Notes: generated from the letters alone by a model not told the origin. A DNA stretch of 64,000 bases from Oscillibacter valericigenes Sjm18-20 (GCA_000283575.1 AP012044.1:3534001-3598000), one strand, 5' to 3'; counted from the first letter of the stretch, positions 36,337-45,291 are shown. Translations and numbers: made by a program.

Positions 36337-37350
36337 ATGGTCGTCATTCTCAAGAATGATCCCAACCGCGAACAACTGGAAAGCCTCATCAACTGGCTAC
36401 AGGAAAAGGGCATCACCATCCACACCAGCATTGGTCAGTCCCACACCATTTTAGGTCTGGTGGGAGACACCTCCCAGCTGGACATCGACCTGATCGCCGC
36501 GCTGGACATCGTGGAAGACGTCAAGCGGGTGCAGGAACCTTATAAAAACGCTAACCGCAAATTCCATCCCGAAGACACCGTAGTCAAGGTGCGGGACACT
36601 CAGGTCGGCGGCGGCTCGCTGACGATCATGGCCGGTCCCTGCTCCGTGGAGAGCGAGGAGCAGGTGGTGGCCATTGCCAAAGCCGTGAAGGCCAGCGGAG
36701 CCACCATGCTCCGGGGCGGCGCATTCAAGCCCCGTACCTCCCCCTACTCCTTTCAGGGACTGGGCGCTCAGGGTCTTGAATTTTTGAAGATTGCCCGAAA
36801 GGAGACGGGCCTTCCCATCGTCACCGAGCTGATGGACATCTCGCAGATTCCCCTGTTCGACGACGTGGACGTGATTCAGATCGGCGCGCGGAACATGCAG
36901 AATTTCAATCTTCTCAAGGAGGTCGGCAAGCTGAATAAGCCCGTCATGATTAAACGGGGTATGTCCGCCACCTATGAGGAATGGCTTATGAGCGCCGAAT
37001 ACGTCATGGCCAGCGGCAACCAGAACGTGATTCTCTGCGAGCGGGGCATCCGGACCTTTGAGACCTATACCCGCAACACTCTGGACCTGGCGTGTATTCC
37101 CGTTTTACGCAAGCTCACCCACCTGCCCATCATTATCGACCCCAGCCACGCCACAGGCAAGAGCTGGCTGGTGAGTCCCCTGGCCGTTGGTGCCGTGGCC
37201 ACCGGAGCGGATGGCCTTCTGATTGAAGTCCACAACGACCCGGCTCATGCTCTTTGTGACGGGGCTCAGTCCCTGAAACCGGAGGCCTTTGACGTGCTGT
37301 CCAGGAAGCTTCGCAAAATGCACGGCTTTTGCGCCACGCTGGAGGACTGA
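36337..37350 (+). CDS. aroF: 3-deoxy-7-phosphoheptulonate (DAHP) synthase
   Basis: The 337-residue type I-beta enzyme has an N-terminal ferredoxin-like regulatory domain (about residues 1-70, VVILKNDPNREQLESL). The catalytic barrel follows with GPCSVESEEQ near residue 98, RGGAFKPRTSPYSFQGLG near residue 125 and IDPSHATGK near residue 267. This N-terminal domain confers Tyr or Phe feedback in Thermotoga-type enzymes. It condenses PEP and erythrose-4-phosphate, the entry step. AAGGAGG lies eight bases before the ATG at 36337. It is the first gene under the Phe/Tyr attenuator, which agrees with its role. Confidence 0.95.
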   Translation: MVVILKNDPNREQLESLINWLQEKGITIHTSIGQSHTILGLVGDTSQLDIDLIAALDIVEDVKRVQEPYKNANRKFHPEDTVVKVRDTQVGGGSLTIMAGPCSVESEEQVVAIAKAVKASGATMLRGGAFKPRTSPYSFQGLGAQGLEFLKIARKETGLPIVTELMDISQIPLFDDVDVIQIGARNMQNFNLLKEVGKLNKPVMIKRGMSATYEEWLMSAEYVMASGNQNVILCERGIRTFETYTRNTLDLACIPVLRKLTHLPIIIDPSHATGKSWLVSPLAVGAVATGADGLLIEVHNDPAHALCDGAQSLKPEAFDVLSRKLRKMHGFCATLED

Positions 37351-37354
37351 GAAG

Positions 37355-38191
37355 ATGAACATTGGAATCATCGGCCTGGGCCTCATTGGTGGCTCCATGG
37401 CAAAGAGCGTAAAGGTCCGCACGACCCACACGGTCTGGGGACTGGACACAGACCCCGAAACCATGACTCTGGCCCGATTGTGCGGCGCCATCGACGGGAC
37501 GCTGACAGACGAAAAACTTCCTCAGTGCGATCTGATTCTCATCGCTGTCCGCCCCGGCGCCACAGTGAATTGGGTAGCGGACCACGCGGAGAAAATCGCA
37601 AAGACCGCCATTGTGGTGGACCTTTGCGGCGTGAAGCGGGTGGTGGTCGGCAAAATTGCTCCCATCGCGGAAAAATACGACTTTGCCTACATCGGCGGGC
37701 ATCCCATGGCGGGACTGGAGCGGGGCGGATTCGTGAATTCCTCCGACCGCCTGTATGACGGGGCCTCCATGATCCTGACGCCCGACAAGCGGACGGACAT
37801 CCAGCTGCTGGAGACGCTGAAGGCCTTCTTTCAAGACATCGGCTTCGCCAGCCTCACCTTTTCCGATCCCGACGAGCATGACCACATCATAGCCTATACC
37901 TCCCAGCTGGCGCACATTGCCTCCAGCGCCTATGTAAAGTCTCCCGAGGCCCAGAAGCGCCGGGGCTTTTCGGCGGGAAGCTTCCGGGATATGACGCGGG
38001 TGGCCCGGCTGGACGAGGCGATGTGGACCGAGTTGTTTCTGGACAACGCGGATTATCTCACGGAGGAGCTGGACATTCTAATCAGGCACCTGAACGAATA
38101 CCTCTCCGCTTTGCAAAGCCGCGACGCGGAGAAGCTGCACAGCCTCCTGAAAGAGGGCCGGGATTTGAAGGCCTCCGCCGGCGGCAGCTGA
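37355..38191 (+). CDS. tyrA: Prephenate dehydrogenase
   Basis: The 278-residue protein starts MNIGIIGLGLIGGS, an NAD(P) Rossmann motif. It has YIGGHPMAGLERGGF near residue 108 and HDHIIAYTSQLAH-like DEHDHIIAYTSQLAHI near residue 170. It oxidises prephenate to 4-hydroxyphenylpyruvate for tyrosine. There is no ACT domain at the C-terminus. The gene starts four bases after aroF, with GGAGG inside the aroF end. Confidence 0.93.
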   Translation: MNIGIIGLGLIGGSMAKSVKVRTTHTVWGLDTDPETMTLARLCGAIDGTLTDEKLPQCDLILIAVRPGATVNWVADHAEKIAKTAIVVDLCGVKRVVVGKIAPIAEKYDFAYIGGHPMAGLERGGFVNSSDRLYDGASMILTPDKRTDIQLLETLKAFFQDIGFASLTFSDPDEHDHIIAYTSQLAHIASSAYVKSPEAQKRRGFSAGSFRDMTRVARLDEAMWTELFLDNADYLTEELDILIRHLNEYLSALQSRDAEKLHSLLKEGRDLKASAGGS

Positions 38192-38259
38192 GAGAGCCGC
38201 AGGCTCCCTGTCTCTCACTTTGATCTGCCGAAAATAATCTTGAACTACGGGAGGACGCC

Positions 38260-39333
38260 ATGGCAAACACCATTCAGACCATACCGATTAAAACACAGCC
38301 GGAATACACCGTCTTCATTGGCCCCGGCCTGCTGGGCCGCTGCGGAGAGCTGATCGCATCCGCATTGGCCCCCTGCCGCGCCGCCGTGGTAACAGACAGC
38401 AACGTGGCAAAGCTATACCTGTCCCAGGTGGAAGAAAGTCTCCGGTTGGCGGGCTTTGCTGTCTGCGCCCATATTTTCCCCGCCGGAGAGGAAAGCAAAA
38501 ATCTCTCCACCCTCTCCCAGGTACTGGAGTTTCTGGCGGAGGAACAGCTCACCCGCAGCGACTGTGTGGTGGCGCTGGGCGGCGGCGTATGCGGCGACAT
38601 GGCGGGCTTTGCCGCCGGCTGCTACCTACGGGGCATCAAGTACGTCCAGCTCCCCACCACCCTGCTCTCCGCGGTGGACTCCTCCGTAGGCGGCAAGACC
38701 GCCGTGGACCTGCGGCACGGGAAAAATCTGGCGGGGTTGTTTCTTCAGCCCTCCGCCGTGGTATGTGACATGGACTGTCTAAAGACCCTTCCCCCGCTGG
38801 AGCGGGCGGACGGTGCCGCCGAGGCCATCAAGACCGGCGTTCTTTCCGACGAGGGGCTGTTTGCCCTGTTCGACACGGACGACCTGACTGGGGATCTGGG
38901 GGAAATTGTGGCCCGGTGCATCGCGTTCAAGGGCTCCTTGGTGGAGCGGGACGAACTGGACAACGGCCTGCGCCGAACGCTGAATCTGGGCCACACCGCC
39001 GGACATGCCATTGAAAAATGCAGCGGCTACACCGTCCACCACGGTCACGCCGTGGCGGCGGGGCTATCTATTATTGCCCGGGCAGCGGAGGCTCTGGGCT
39101 GGACGGAGGAGCCCTGCGCGAAGCGTATTTGCACGGTGCTCCGGCGAAACTGCCTGCCCACTGGGACGGAATATTCCCCCCGGGCGCTTGCCCATGCGGC
39201 TCTGGCGGACAAGAAGCGCCGGGGCGGCGAAATTGCGCTGGTGATTCCCCGGAGGATCGGAACGTGCGGGATGAAAACCGTCTCTGTGGGGGAGCTGGAG
39301 TCCATTTTCGCCGCCGGGTGGGAGGAATTCTGA
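38260..39333 (+). CDS. aroB: 3-dehydroquinate synthase
   Basis: The 357-residue NAD-dependent cyclase carries ALGGGVCGDMAGFAAGCYLRG near residue 105 and PTTLLSAVDSSVGGKTAVD near residue 130. The metal histidines lie in NLGHTAGHAIE and HHGHAVAAG near residues 245-265. It makes 3-dehydroquinate. GGGAGG precedes the ATG. Its stop overlaps the aroA start as TGATG. Confidence 0.96.
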   Translation: MANTIQTIPIKTQPEYTVFIGPGLLGRCGELIASALAPCRAAVVTDSNVAKLYLSQVEESLRLAGFAVCAHIFPAGEESKNLSTLSQVLEFLAEEQLTRSDCVVALGGGVCGDMAGFAAGCYLRGIKYVQLPTTLLSAVDSSVGGKTAVDLRHGKNLAGLFLQPSAVVCDMDCLKTLPPLERADGAAEAIKTGVLSDEGLFALFDTDDLTGDLGEIVARCIAFKGSLVERDELDNGLRRTLNLGHTAGHAIEKCSGYTVHHGHAVAAGLSIIARAAEALGWTEEPCAKRICTVLRRNCLPTGTEYSPRALAHAALADKKRRGGEIALVIPRRIGTCGMKTVSVGELESIFAAGWEEF

Positions 39334-40562
39334 TGGATGTGCGCATCAATCCCGGACCTCTCCGCGGAACGGTCACTCCGCCTCCCAGCAAATCCATGGC
39401 CCACCGGCTGCTGATTGCCGCCGCACTGGCGGAGGGCATCAGCACCGTGCGCAACGTGGCGCTGTCTCAGGATATCGAGGCCACGCTCCGGTGCATCACG
39501 GCTCTGGGCTGCCGCTGGGAGCAGACCGAACCGGACGTTGTCCGCATCCGGGGTGTGGGCGGAATTTCGGCGGGCCGGGGAGACGAATTGCCCCATTTTG
39601 ACTGCGGCGAGTCCGGCTCCACCCTCCGTTTCCTGATTCCCATCGCTCTGGCCGCGGCGGGTGGCGGCGTATTCACCGGACGCGGCCGCCTGATGGACCG
39701 GCCCCAAAAACCGTATTTCGATCTGTTTGACGAAAAGGGTATTTTTTACCGGCTGGAGGACGGCGTGCTGACAGTACGGGGCCTTCTGCCGAGTGGAGAG
39801 TACCGGCTCCCCGGCAACGTATCCAGCCAGTTTTTTACGGGACTCCTGTTCGCTCTGCCCCTGCTGGGCGGAGACAGTACCATTGTCAGCACCACGGCTC
39901 TGGAATCCTCGAACTATATCGCCATGACCACCGAGGTACTGCGTACCGCCGGAGTTCAAGTGTCCGTCCAGTCAGGGTGGCGGCGCTTCCAGGTCCCCTC
40001 CGGACGCTTTATGCCCTTTGCCGCTGCGGTGGAGGCCGACTGGTCCCAGGCCGCGTTCTGGTACGCCGCCAATTTTCTTGACGGCCGTGTGAACATTCAG
40101 GGGCTGAGCCCCTGTTCCGCCCAGGGCGACAAGGCGATCATCACCCTGTCCCGGCATCTGGCCCGCCCTGGTGATACGGAGATCGACGTCTCCGGCTGCC
40201 CCGATCTGGTTCCGCCGCTGGCGGTGATGGCGGCGGTGCGGCAGGGAACCACACATCTGACCAACGCTGCCCGCCTCCGGCTGAAGGAGAGCGACCGGCT
40301 GAAAACCACCGCCGCCATGCTGAACGCTCTGGGTGGCCGGGCGGAAGAGGGGGCAGACAGCCTGACCATCCACGGCGTACCCCAACTCGCCGGCGGTACG
40401 GTGGGCGGGGCCAACGACCATCGAATCGTGATGGCGGCATCTGTCGCCGCCGCCCGCTGCGCTGGCCCCGTCACAATTCGGGGCGCCGAGGCGGTGGGGA
40501 AATCCTATCCCTCTTTTTTCAAGGACTATTGGGCTTTAGGAGGTGACGCAAATGGCGTCTGA
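39333..40562 (+). CDS. aroA: EPSP synthase (3-phosphoshikimate 1-carboxyvinyltransferase)
   Basis: The 409-residue protein shows PPSKSMAHRLLIAAAL near residue 17, FDCGESGSTLRFLIPIA near residue 88 and the closing LKESDRLKT near residue 312. It joins PEP and shikimate-3-phosphate. The ATG at 39333 overlaps the aroB stop. The longer frame upstream is a shadow of aroB. The end overlaps aroC by 11 bases. Confidence 0.96.
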   Translation: MDVRINPGPLRGTVTPPPSKSMAHRLLIAAALAEGISTVRNVALSQDIEATLRCITALGCRWEQTEPDVVRIRGVGGISAGRGDELPHFDCGESGSTLRFLIPIALAAAGGGVFTGRGRLMDRPQKPYFDLFDEKGIFYRLEDGVLTVRGLLPSGEYRLPGNVSSQFFTGLLFALPLLGGDSTIVSTTALESSNYIAMTTEVLRTAGVQVSVQSGWRRFQVPSGRFMPFAAAVEADWSQAAFWYAANFLDGRVNIQGLSPCSAQGDKAIITLSRHLARPGDTEIDVSGCPDLVPPLAVMAAVRQGTTHLTNAARLRLKESDRLKTTAAMLNALGGRAEEGADSLTIHGVPQLAGGTVGGANDHRIVMAASVAAARCAGPVTIRGAEAVGKSYPSFFKDYWALGGDANGV

Positions 40563-41631
40563 ATTTGGAAACCACCTGCGCGTCAGCATTTTCGGTCAGT
40601 CCCACGGCACTGCCATCGGCGTAGTGGCGGACGGCCTGCCTGCCGGGGAATCCATCAATATGGATGAGCTGACCCGTTTCATGGCCCGCCGCCGTCCGGG
40701 GAAAGACGTGTTCTCCACTCCGCGGCAGGAGACCGATATTCCCTCTTTCCTCTCGGGTTTACAGGACAATGTAACCTGCGGCTCTCCCCTTTGCGCGGTC
40801 ATTGAAAACCGGAACCAGCACTCCGCAGACTACACGGCCCTTGCGGACACCCCCCGCCCCGGCCACGCGGACTACACCGCCTGGGTCAAGTGGGGAGGCA
40901 AGGCAGATATGCGGGGCGGCGGCCACTTTTCGGGCCGTCTCACCGCGCCGCTATGCGTAATCGGCGGAATTGCCAAGCAGATTTTGGCCCGGCGGGGCGT
41001 TTACGTGGGCGCGCATCTTTTGTCCGCCGGAGAGGAATCGGACATTCCCTTTCCCTCCCGACCCATGCCGGCTCTGTTTGAGGAAGTGGCCGCAAAGCCC
41101 TTTCCGGTTTTAGACGACGCCTGCGGCCAGCGGATGAAGGGAGCCATCCTGTCCGCCGCTCAGGAGGGCGACTCCGTGGGCGGCGTAGTGGAGTGCGCGG
41201 CCGTCGGCCTGCCCGCCGGGCTGGGAGAGCCCATGTTCGGCGGGATGGAAAGCCGTCTGGCGGAGGTTTTGTTCGGCATCCCCGCCATGAAAGGTCTGGA
41301 GTTCGGCGCGGGATTTGAGGCCGCGGCGCTCCGGGGCAGCGTCAACAACGACCCCTTCTGCGTCCGCAACGGGCGCATCGAGACCACCCGAAACCGCTGC
41401 GGCGGTATTTTGGGCGGTATCACCAACGGCATGCCCCTGACTCTGCGGGCAGCGTTCAAGCCCACCCCCTCCATCGCAAAACCCCAGCAGACCGTGCGCC
41501 TGAGCCGTATGGTGGAGACGGAGCTGGTCGTCTCGGGTCGGCATGATCCGTGCATTGCCCACCGGGCCGTTCCGGTGGTGGAGGCGGCAGTCGCGACAGT
41601 GCTGCTGGATATCCTTCTGGAACAAGATTAA
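40552..41631 (+). CDS. aroC: Chorismate synthase
   Basis: The 359-residue enzyme has GNHLRVSIFGQSHGTAIGVV at the N-terminus, ENRNQHSADY near residue 85 and RSGGRASAR-type segment as ADMRGGGHFSGR near residue 120. It removes phosphate from EPSP using reduced flavin. AGGAGGTG lies six bases before the ATG at 40552; a GTG three codons earlier overlaps the ribosome site and is rejected. Confidence 0.95.
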   Translation: MASEFGNHLRVSIFGQSHGTAIGVVADGLPAGESINMDELTRFMARRRPGKDVFSTPRQETDIPSFLSGLQDNVTCGSPLCAVIENRNQHSADYTALADTPRPGHADYTAWVKWGGKADMRGGGHFSGRLTAPLCVIGGIAKQILARRGVYVGAHLLSAGEESDIPFPSRPMPALFEEVAAKPFPVLDDACGQRMKGAILSAAQEGDSVGGVVECAAVGLPAGLGEPMFGGMESRLAEVLFGIPAMKGLEFGAGFEAAALRGSVNNDPFCVRNGRIETTRNRCGGILGGITNGMPLTLRAAFKPTPSIAKPQQTVRLSRMVETELVVSGRHDPCIAHRAVPVVEAAVATVLLDILLEQD

Positions 41632-41645
41632 AAGGAGGCCCATAA

Positions 41646-42782
41646 ATGGAACTTTCTGAAATTCGGGAAAAAATCGACGCGTTGGACGAGGAACTGCTGA
41701 AGCTCTTTCTCCGGCGCATGGCACTTTCGGAGGACGTCGCCTCGGCCAAGAGCGCACAGGGACTGCCCATCTCCAACCGCACACGGGAGCGGGAGATCCT
41801 TGCGAAGGTGACGGCGGAAGCCGGAGACAAGGAGCGCTACGCCTATCAACTGTTCACCACGCTGTTTCAACTCTCCCGCGCGCGGCAGGCGGAGCTGATG
41901 GGAGCGACCACGCAGGTAGCTGCTCAAGTGCAGGCTTCTCTGGCCGCAGGGGGGGAAGTCTTTCCCCAGACAGGCCTTGTCGCCTGTCAGGGCATGGAAG
42001 GCGCAAACTCCCAGACCGCCTGCGACAGACTGCTTCCCCGGGGCAACATTGTCTATGTGAAAAGCTTTGAGGCGGTGGTCTCCGCCGTACAGTCGGGCCT
42101 TTGCAAGTTCGGCGTACTACCCATCGAAAACAGCTCCAACGGCTCGGTCCGCACGGTATACGACCTGCTTCAGCGGCGGCACCTGTCCATTGTGCGCAGC
42201 ACCCGCCTTTGTATCCGCCACGAGCTGCTGGGTCTGACCGGCGCAAAGCTGGAGGATTTGACGGAAATCTACTCCCACCCCCAGGCCATCGGCCAGTGCG
42301 GACATTTTCTGGACAGTCTTACCGGGGTGCGGGTCATTCCCTGCGACAACACGGCCGCCGCGTCCAAAATGGTCTCCGAGGGGAGGGATCCCCACGTGGC
42401 GGCCCTGTCCTCTCACCCCTGCGCGGAGCTTTACGGCCTGAGCGTCCTGAAGGTGGACGTGCAGGACAGCGACAACAATTACACCCGTTTTATCTGCATC
42501 ACAAAGGACCCAGCAATCTACGCCGGAGCGAGCCGCATCAGCCTCATTATCGCCTGCGACAACAAGCCCGGCGCGCTGTATGACATTCTCTCCAAGCCCG
42601 CAACGCTGGGTATCAACATGACGAAGCTGGAGAGCTGCCCCGTCACAGGCCGGAACTTTGAGTTTATCTTCTTTATTGAGCTGGAAGCCTCCGTGCAGGA
42701 CCCGGGCGTTTTGCCCATGCTGGAAGAGATGGAGCGCAGCTGCCAGAGCTTCCACTTCCTGGGCAACTACGCGGAAGTGTGA
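41646..42782 (+). CDS. pheA: Bifunctional chorismate mutase / prephenate dehydratase
   Basis: The 378-residue fusion has an AroQ-type mutase (about residues 1-90, LSEIREKIDALDEELLKLFL), a dehydratase with GANSQTACDRL near residue 120 and NNYTRFICI near residue 275, and a C-terminal ACT domain (about 295-375) that senses Phe in relatives. The ACT motif usually written ESRP reads ESCP here. It makes phenylpyruvate from chorismate. AAGGAGG precedes the ATG. It fits the Phe part of the attenuator. Confidence 0.95.
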   Translation: MELSEIREKIDALDEELLKLFLRRMALSEDVASAKSAQGLPISNRTREREILAKVTAEAGDKERYAYQLFTTLFQLSRARQAELMGATTQVAAQVQASLAAGGEVFPQTGLVACQGMEGANSQTACDRLLPRGNIVYVKSFEAVVSAVQSGLCKFGVLPIENSSNGSVRTVYDLLQRRHLSIVRSTRLCIRHELLGLTGAKLEDLTEIYSHPQAIGQCGHFLDSLTGVRVIPCDNTAAASKMVSEGRDPHVAALSSHPCAELYGLSVLKVDVQDSDNNYTRFICITKDPAIYAGASRISLIIACDNKPGALYDILSKPATLGINMTKLESCPVTGRNFEFIFFIELEASVQDPGVLPMLEEMERSCQSFHFLGNYAEV

Positions 42783-42786
42783 GCTC

Positions 42787-44040
42787 ATGCCGGAGAAGAT
42801 TTACGGTTTACTTGGCCGGAAGCTGGGCCACAGCTGGTCCGTTCCCATCCACGCCGCAGCGGGCAACAAGGCCTATCGACTGATTGAACTGGAGCCGGAG
42901 GAGCTCCCCGCATTTCTAGCCCAGCCCGACATCGGTGGGCTGAACGTCACTATCCCCTATAAGCGGGACGTGATGCCCCTGTGCGACGTGATCGACCCCC
43001 ACGCGCAGTCCATTGGCAGCGTGAACACACTGGTACGCCGTCAGGACGGGAAGCTTTACGCCTGGAACACGGACATCTCCGGCTTTTTGTACATGGCCCG
43101 ACGGGCAGGCGTGGAGCTGCGCGGCCGCAACGTGGTAATCCTTGGCAGCGGCGGCACCTCCCTCACTGCCCAGGCGGCGGCCCGGGTCTGCGGCGCGCAG
43201 AAAGTCACGGTGGTCTCCCGCCACGGTGCGGACAACTACAAAAATCTGGACCGCCACGCCGACGCGGAGATCGTGGTGAACACCACGCCGGTGGGCATGT
43301 ATCCCCGCACCGGTGAAGCCGCGGTTGATCTGGTGCGGTTCCCCGCCTGCCGGGGCGTGCTGGACGTGGTGTACAACCCCAGGCGGACGGCGCTGCTGCT
43401 TCAGGCGGAGGCCAGGGGCCTCCCCTGTTCCGACGGCCTGCCCATGCTGGTGTTCCAGGCCACCGCGGCGGAGGAATTCTTCTTTGACCGGAAGATCGAC
43501 CCCGTCGAGAATCCTCGGATTCTGGCCCTCCTGCGCCGGGAGATGGAAAACATTGTCCTGATCGGCATGCCCGGCTGCGGCAAATCCACCGTGGGCGCAG
43601 CTCTGGCGGCTTTGACGCGGCGGGAGGCGGTAGATTTGGATGTGGAGATCGTGAAAGCTGCCGGGAAGTCCATCCCTGATATTTTTGCCCAGGACGGCGA
43701 GCCGGCTTTCCGGGAGTTGGAGCGTAAAGCGGCGGCAAAATTCAGTAGGGAGAGCAAAAAGATACTGATTTGCGGAGGTGGCATTGTGAAGAATCTTCAA
43801 AATTATGAATTTCTTCACCAAAACGGCCGTATCTACCAGCTTGCGCGGGACCTTGAAAAGCTGCCCACGGACGGACGCCCCTTGTCTCAGGGTGTGGACC
43901 TTGCCGTCATGGCAGCAGAACGCGCCCCGCTGTACCAACGGTTCCGGGACGCATTGATCGACAATAACGGTACACCGGCAAATACAGCCGATGCGATTTG
44001 GCGGGATTTTTGTGCGGATTTTGATTTTGAACGGACCTAA
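42787..44040 (+). CDS. aroE: Shikimate dehydrogenase-shikimate kinase fusion
   Basis: This single 417-residue frame holds two enzymes. Residues about 1-245 are AroE: NVTIPYKRDVM with catalytic Lys near residue 58, AWNTDISGF near residue 93 and the NADP loop GSGGTSLTAQ near residue 120. Residues about 252-417 are AroK: P-loop GMPGCGKSTVG near residue 260, DLDVEI near residue 285 and ICGGGIV near residue 330. It would catalyse dehydroshikimate to shikimate to shikimate-3-phosphate. The ATG at 42787 lies four bases after the pheA stop. The last 29 bases overlap aroQ. Confidence 0.93.
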   Translation: MPEKIYGLLGRKLGHSWSVPIHAAAGNKAYRLIELEPEELPAFLAQPDIGGLNVTIPYKRDVMPLCDVIDPHAQSIGSVNTLVRRQDGKLYAWNTDISGFLYMARRAGVELRGRNVVILGSGGTSLTAQAAARVCGAQKVTVVSRHGADNYKNLDRHADAEIVVNTTPVGMYPRTGEAAVDLVRFPACRGVLDVVYNPRRTALLLQAEARGLPCSDGLPMLVFQATAAEEFFFDRKIDPVENPRILALLRREMENIVLIGMPGCGKSTVGAALAALTRREAVDLDVEIVKAAGKSIPDIFAQDGEPAFRELERKAAAKFSRESKKILICGGGIVKNLQNYEFLHQNGRIYQLARDLEKLPTDGRPLSQGVDLAVMAAERAPLYQRFRDALIDNNGTPANTADAIWRDFCADFDFERT

Positions 44041-44427
44041 TCTGAACATGCTGGGCATTCGGGAGCTAGAAATTTACGGCCATGAAACCTATGAGGATCT
44101 GTGCAAAAAGAGGCGGACCGCCTCGGCGTATCCTTGGAGTTCGATCAGTCCAACCACGAGGGGGCGCTGGTGGACACCATCCAGCGCCCCTATGGCAAAA
44201 TGGACGGCATTGTCATCAACCCCGGTGCCTATACGCACACAAGCGTCGCCCTGTTGGACGCGGTGAAGGCCGTGGGGATTCCCACGGTAGAGGTCCACAT
44301 CTCCGATCCGGACACCCGGGCGGCATTTTGGAAAACCTCCTATATCCGCGCCGTATGCGTCAAAACCATCAAGGGCCACGGCCTGTCCGGCTATGTGGAG
44401 ACACCGCGGTTTCTGTGTGGGGTATAG
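44012..44427 (+). pseudogene. aroQ: Type II 3-dehydroquinate dehydratase, frameshifted
   Basis: The first part in frame from GTG 44012 reads RILILNGPNLNMLGIRELEI and YEDLC, the AroQ N-terminus. The rest (QSNHEGALVDTIQ, INPGAYTHTSVALLDA, VEVHISDPDTRAAF) is in the -1 frame from about 44101. Comparing the helix between TYEDLC and QSNHEG with Bacillus AroQ suggests three missing residues, so about ten bases appear deleted around 44101-44110. As read, the protein would end after about 80 residues without the active-site histidine region. A -1 slip on CAAAAAG is conceivable but would still lack three residues. Without another dehydratase the pathway would be blocked. Confidence 0.8.
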
Positions 44428-44492
44428 GTGAAAAAATGTCTCCCCGCATTCCAGGCAAACCGGCTTTAGCATGGTCATGGGATCGGAAAATC

Positions 44493-44537
44493 AAACAGGC
44501 GGAATCCGGTTTTATGCCGGGTTCCGCCTGTTTTTTT
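44493..44537. terminator. Terminator at the end of the aromatic operon
   Basis: AACAGGCGGAA..CCGG pairs with CCGG..TTCCGCCTGTT and is followed by seven T on the plus strand. The minus strand also ends in a T-rich stretch, so it serves the small gene ending at 44544 too. Confidence 0.88.
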
Positions 44538-44543
44538 ATGCCT

Positions 44544-44774
44544 TTATTGTGATTTTTCAGGTTCGGTACGGCGGTCTTCCGGTCGGAAAGATCGACGGCA
44601 ATCCATGCGCCGCCCAGTATGTTCAGCACGCTTGCGACCATGTCCGCTCCGTTCTCGCACACTATACCGCTGTTCGTTCTCGTCGCCGGACAGCTTGCGG
44701 CAATAGCTCTTGACGGCAACCACAAAACTCAAGAGCAGCCCCGTAAAAAAGATTCCATGGAAGATTGTATGCAT
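44544..44774 (-). CDS. Small membrane-start protein, possibly frameshifted
   Basis: A 76-codon frame opens with an ATG preceded by GAGAGG and encodes a hydrophobic N-terminus (IFHGIFFTGLLLSFVVAV). After about residue 34 it becomes arginine-rich and unlike a natural protein. The neighbouring frame there (VCENGADMVASVLNILGGAWIAVDLS) looks more like protein, so a one-base shift near 44670 is suspected. It ends at the shared terminator. I recognise no family. It lies downstream of the feo cluster on the same strand. Confidence 0.4.
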   Translation of the reverse strand: MHTIFHGIFFTGLLLSFVVAVKSYCRKLSGDENEQRYSVRERSGHGRKRAEHTGRRMDCRRSFRPEDRRTEPEKSQ

Positions 44775-44816
44775 ACGATCAACCTCTCTGAATTTTCGCT
44801 TGCACCGTAAAATCTC

Positions 44817-45020
44817 TCAGGTCTCGCTTTTGTCCCCAGCTTTCATCGGAGTTCCAGAAGTCTCGTTCCTGCGCACCGACATGCACTGTGCAGACGACGT
44901 TTCGGCAAGCAACGCCACAATGTCGCTGCCGCGCACGCCTTTATCCTCCGTATCCAACTCCCGGATAACAAGCAGATAACGAATGTTGACGGCGGTCAGA
45001 GTCGAATTTTGGTTCGTCAT
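44817..45020 (-). pseudogene. Truncated DtxR-like regulator fragment
   Basis: The 67-residue frame has LTAVNIRYLLVIREL and VRGSDIVALLAE, like the first helices of a DtxR/MntR winged helix (a full member would continue with a recognition helix such as TKPSVS). After ALLAE the sequence degenerates and soon stops. GGAAG precedes the ATG. It lies just after the feo terminator and may be a decayed second metalloregulator. This is a weak call based on pattern resemblance. Confidence 0.4.
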
Positions 45021-45034
45021 CTCTTACTTCCGGT

Positions 45035-45077
45035 CAAAAATAAGGGAGACGCACATTTGCGTCTGTGCGTCCCCCTT
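45035..45077 (-). terminator. Terminator of the feo operon
   Basis: On the minus strand GGGGGACGCACA pairs with TGTGCGTCTCCC-type sequence and is followed by TTATTTTTG. It lies directly after the Cys-rich peptide gene. Confidence 0.75.
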
Positions 45078-45081
45078 CGGA

Positions 45082-45255
45082 TCAGTGTTCTGGATGGCAG
45101 GAGCCGTGCAGTGCGCAGCCTGCGCAGTTGCAACCGCAGGCGGTCCTGCCTCTTTTCTTATTTCGAATGAGATACGTAATGACCAGCGCCGCGATCACCA
45201 GCAAAACGAAGCATACAAGAATGGTAGCAAGATTCGCTGTAACCCAAGCCAGCAT
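45082..45255 (-). CDS. FeoB-associated Cys-rich membrane protein
   Basis: This 57-residue protein has one membrane helix (about residues 8-30) and a basic stretch RNKKRGR. A short Cys/His tail (CGCNCAGCALHGSCHPEH) could bind iron or an Fe-S cluster. The ATG at 45255 lies just after AAAGGAGG; the ATG seven codons upstream contains that site and is rejected. Such proteins accompany FeoB in Firmicutes and are thought to take the place of FeoC, but their role is unproven. Confidence 0.85.
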   Translation of the reverse strand: MLAWVTANLATILVCFVLLVIAALVITYLIRNKKRGRTACGCNCAGCALHGSCHPEH

Positions 45256-45291
45256 GTAAAATTCCTCCTTTGACATCAGTTATGCTATAAT

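Noticed and set aside
44101..44110. Programmed -1 frameshift at CAAAAAG in aroQ
   Set aside because: The heptamer is not a good X-XXY-YYZ site and the fused product would still lack about three residues; a deletion explains it better.
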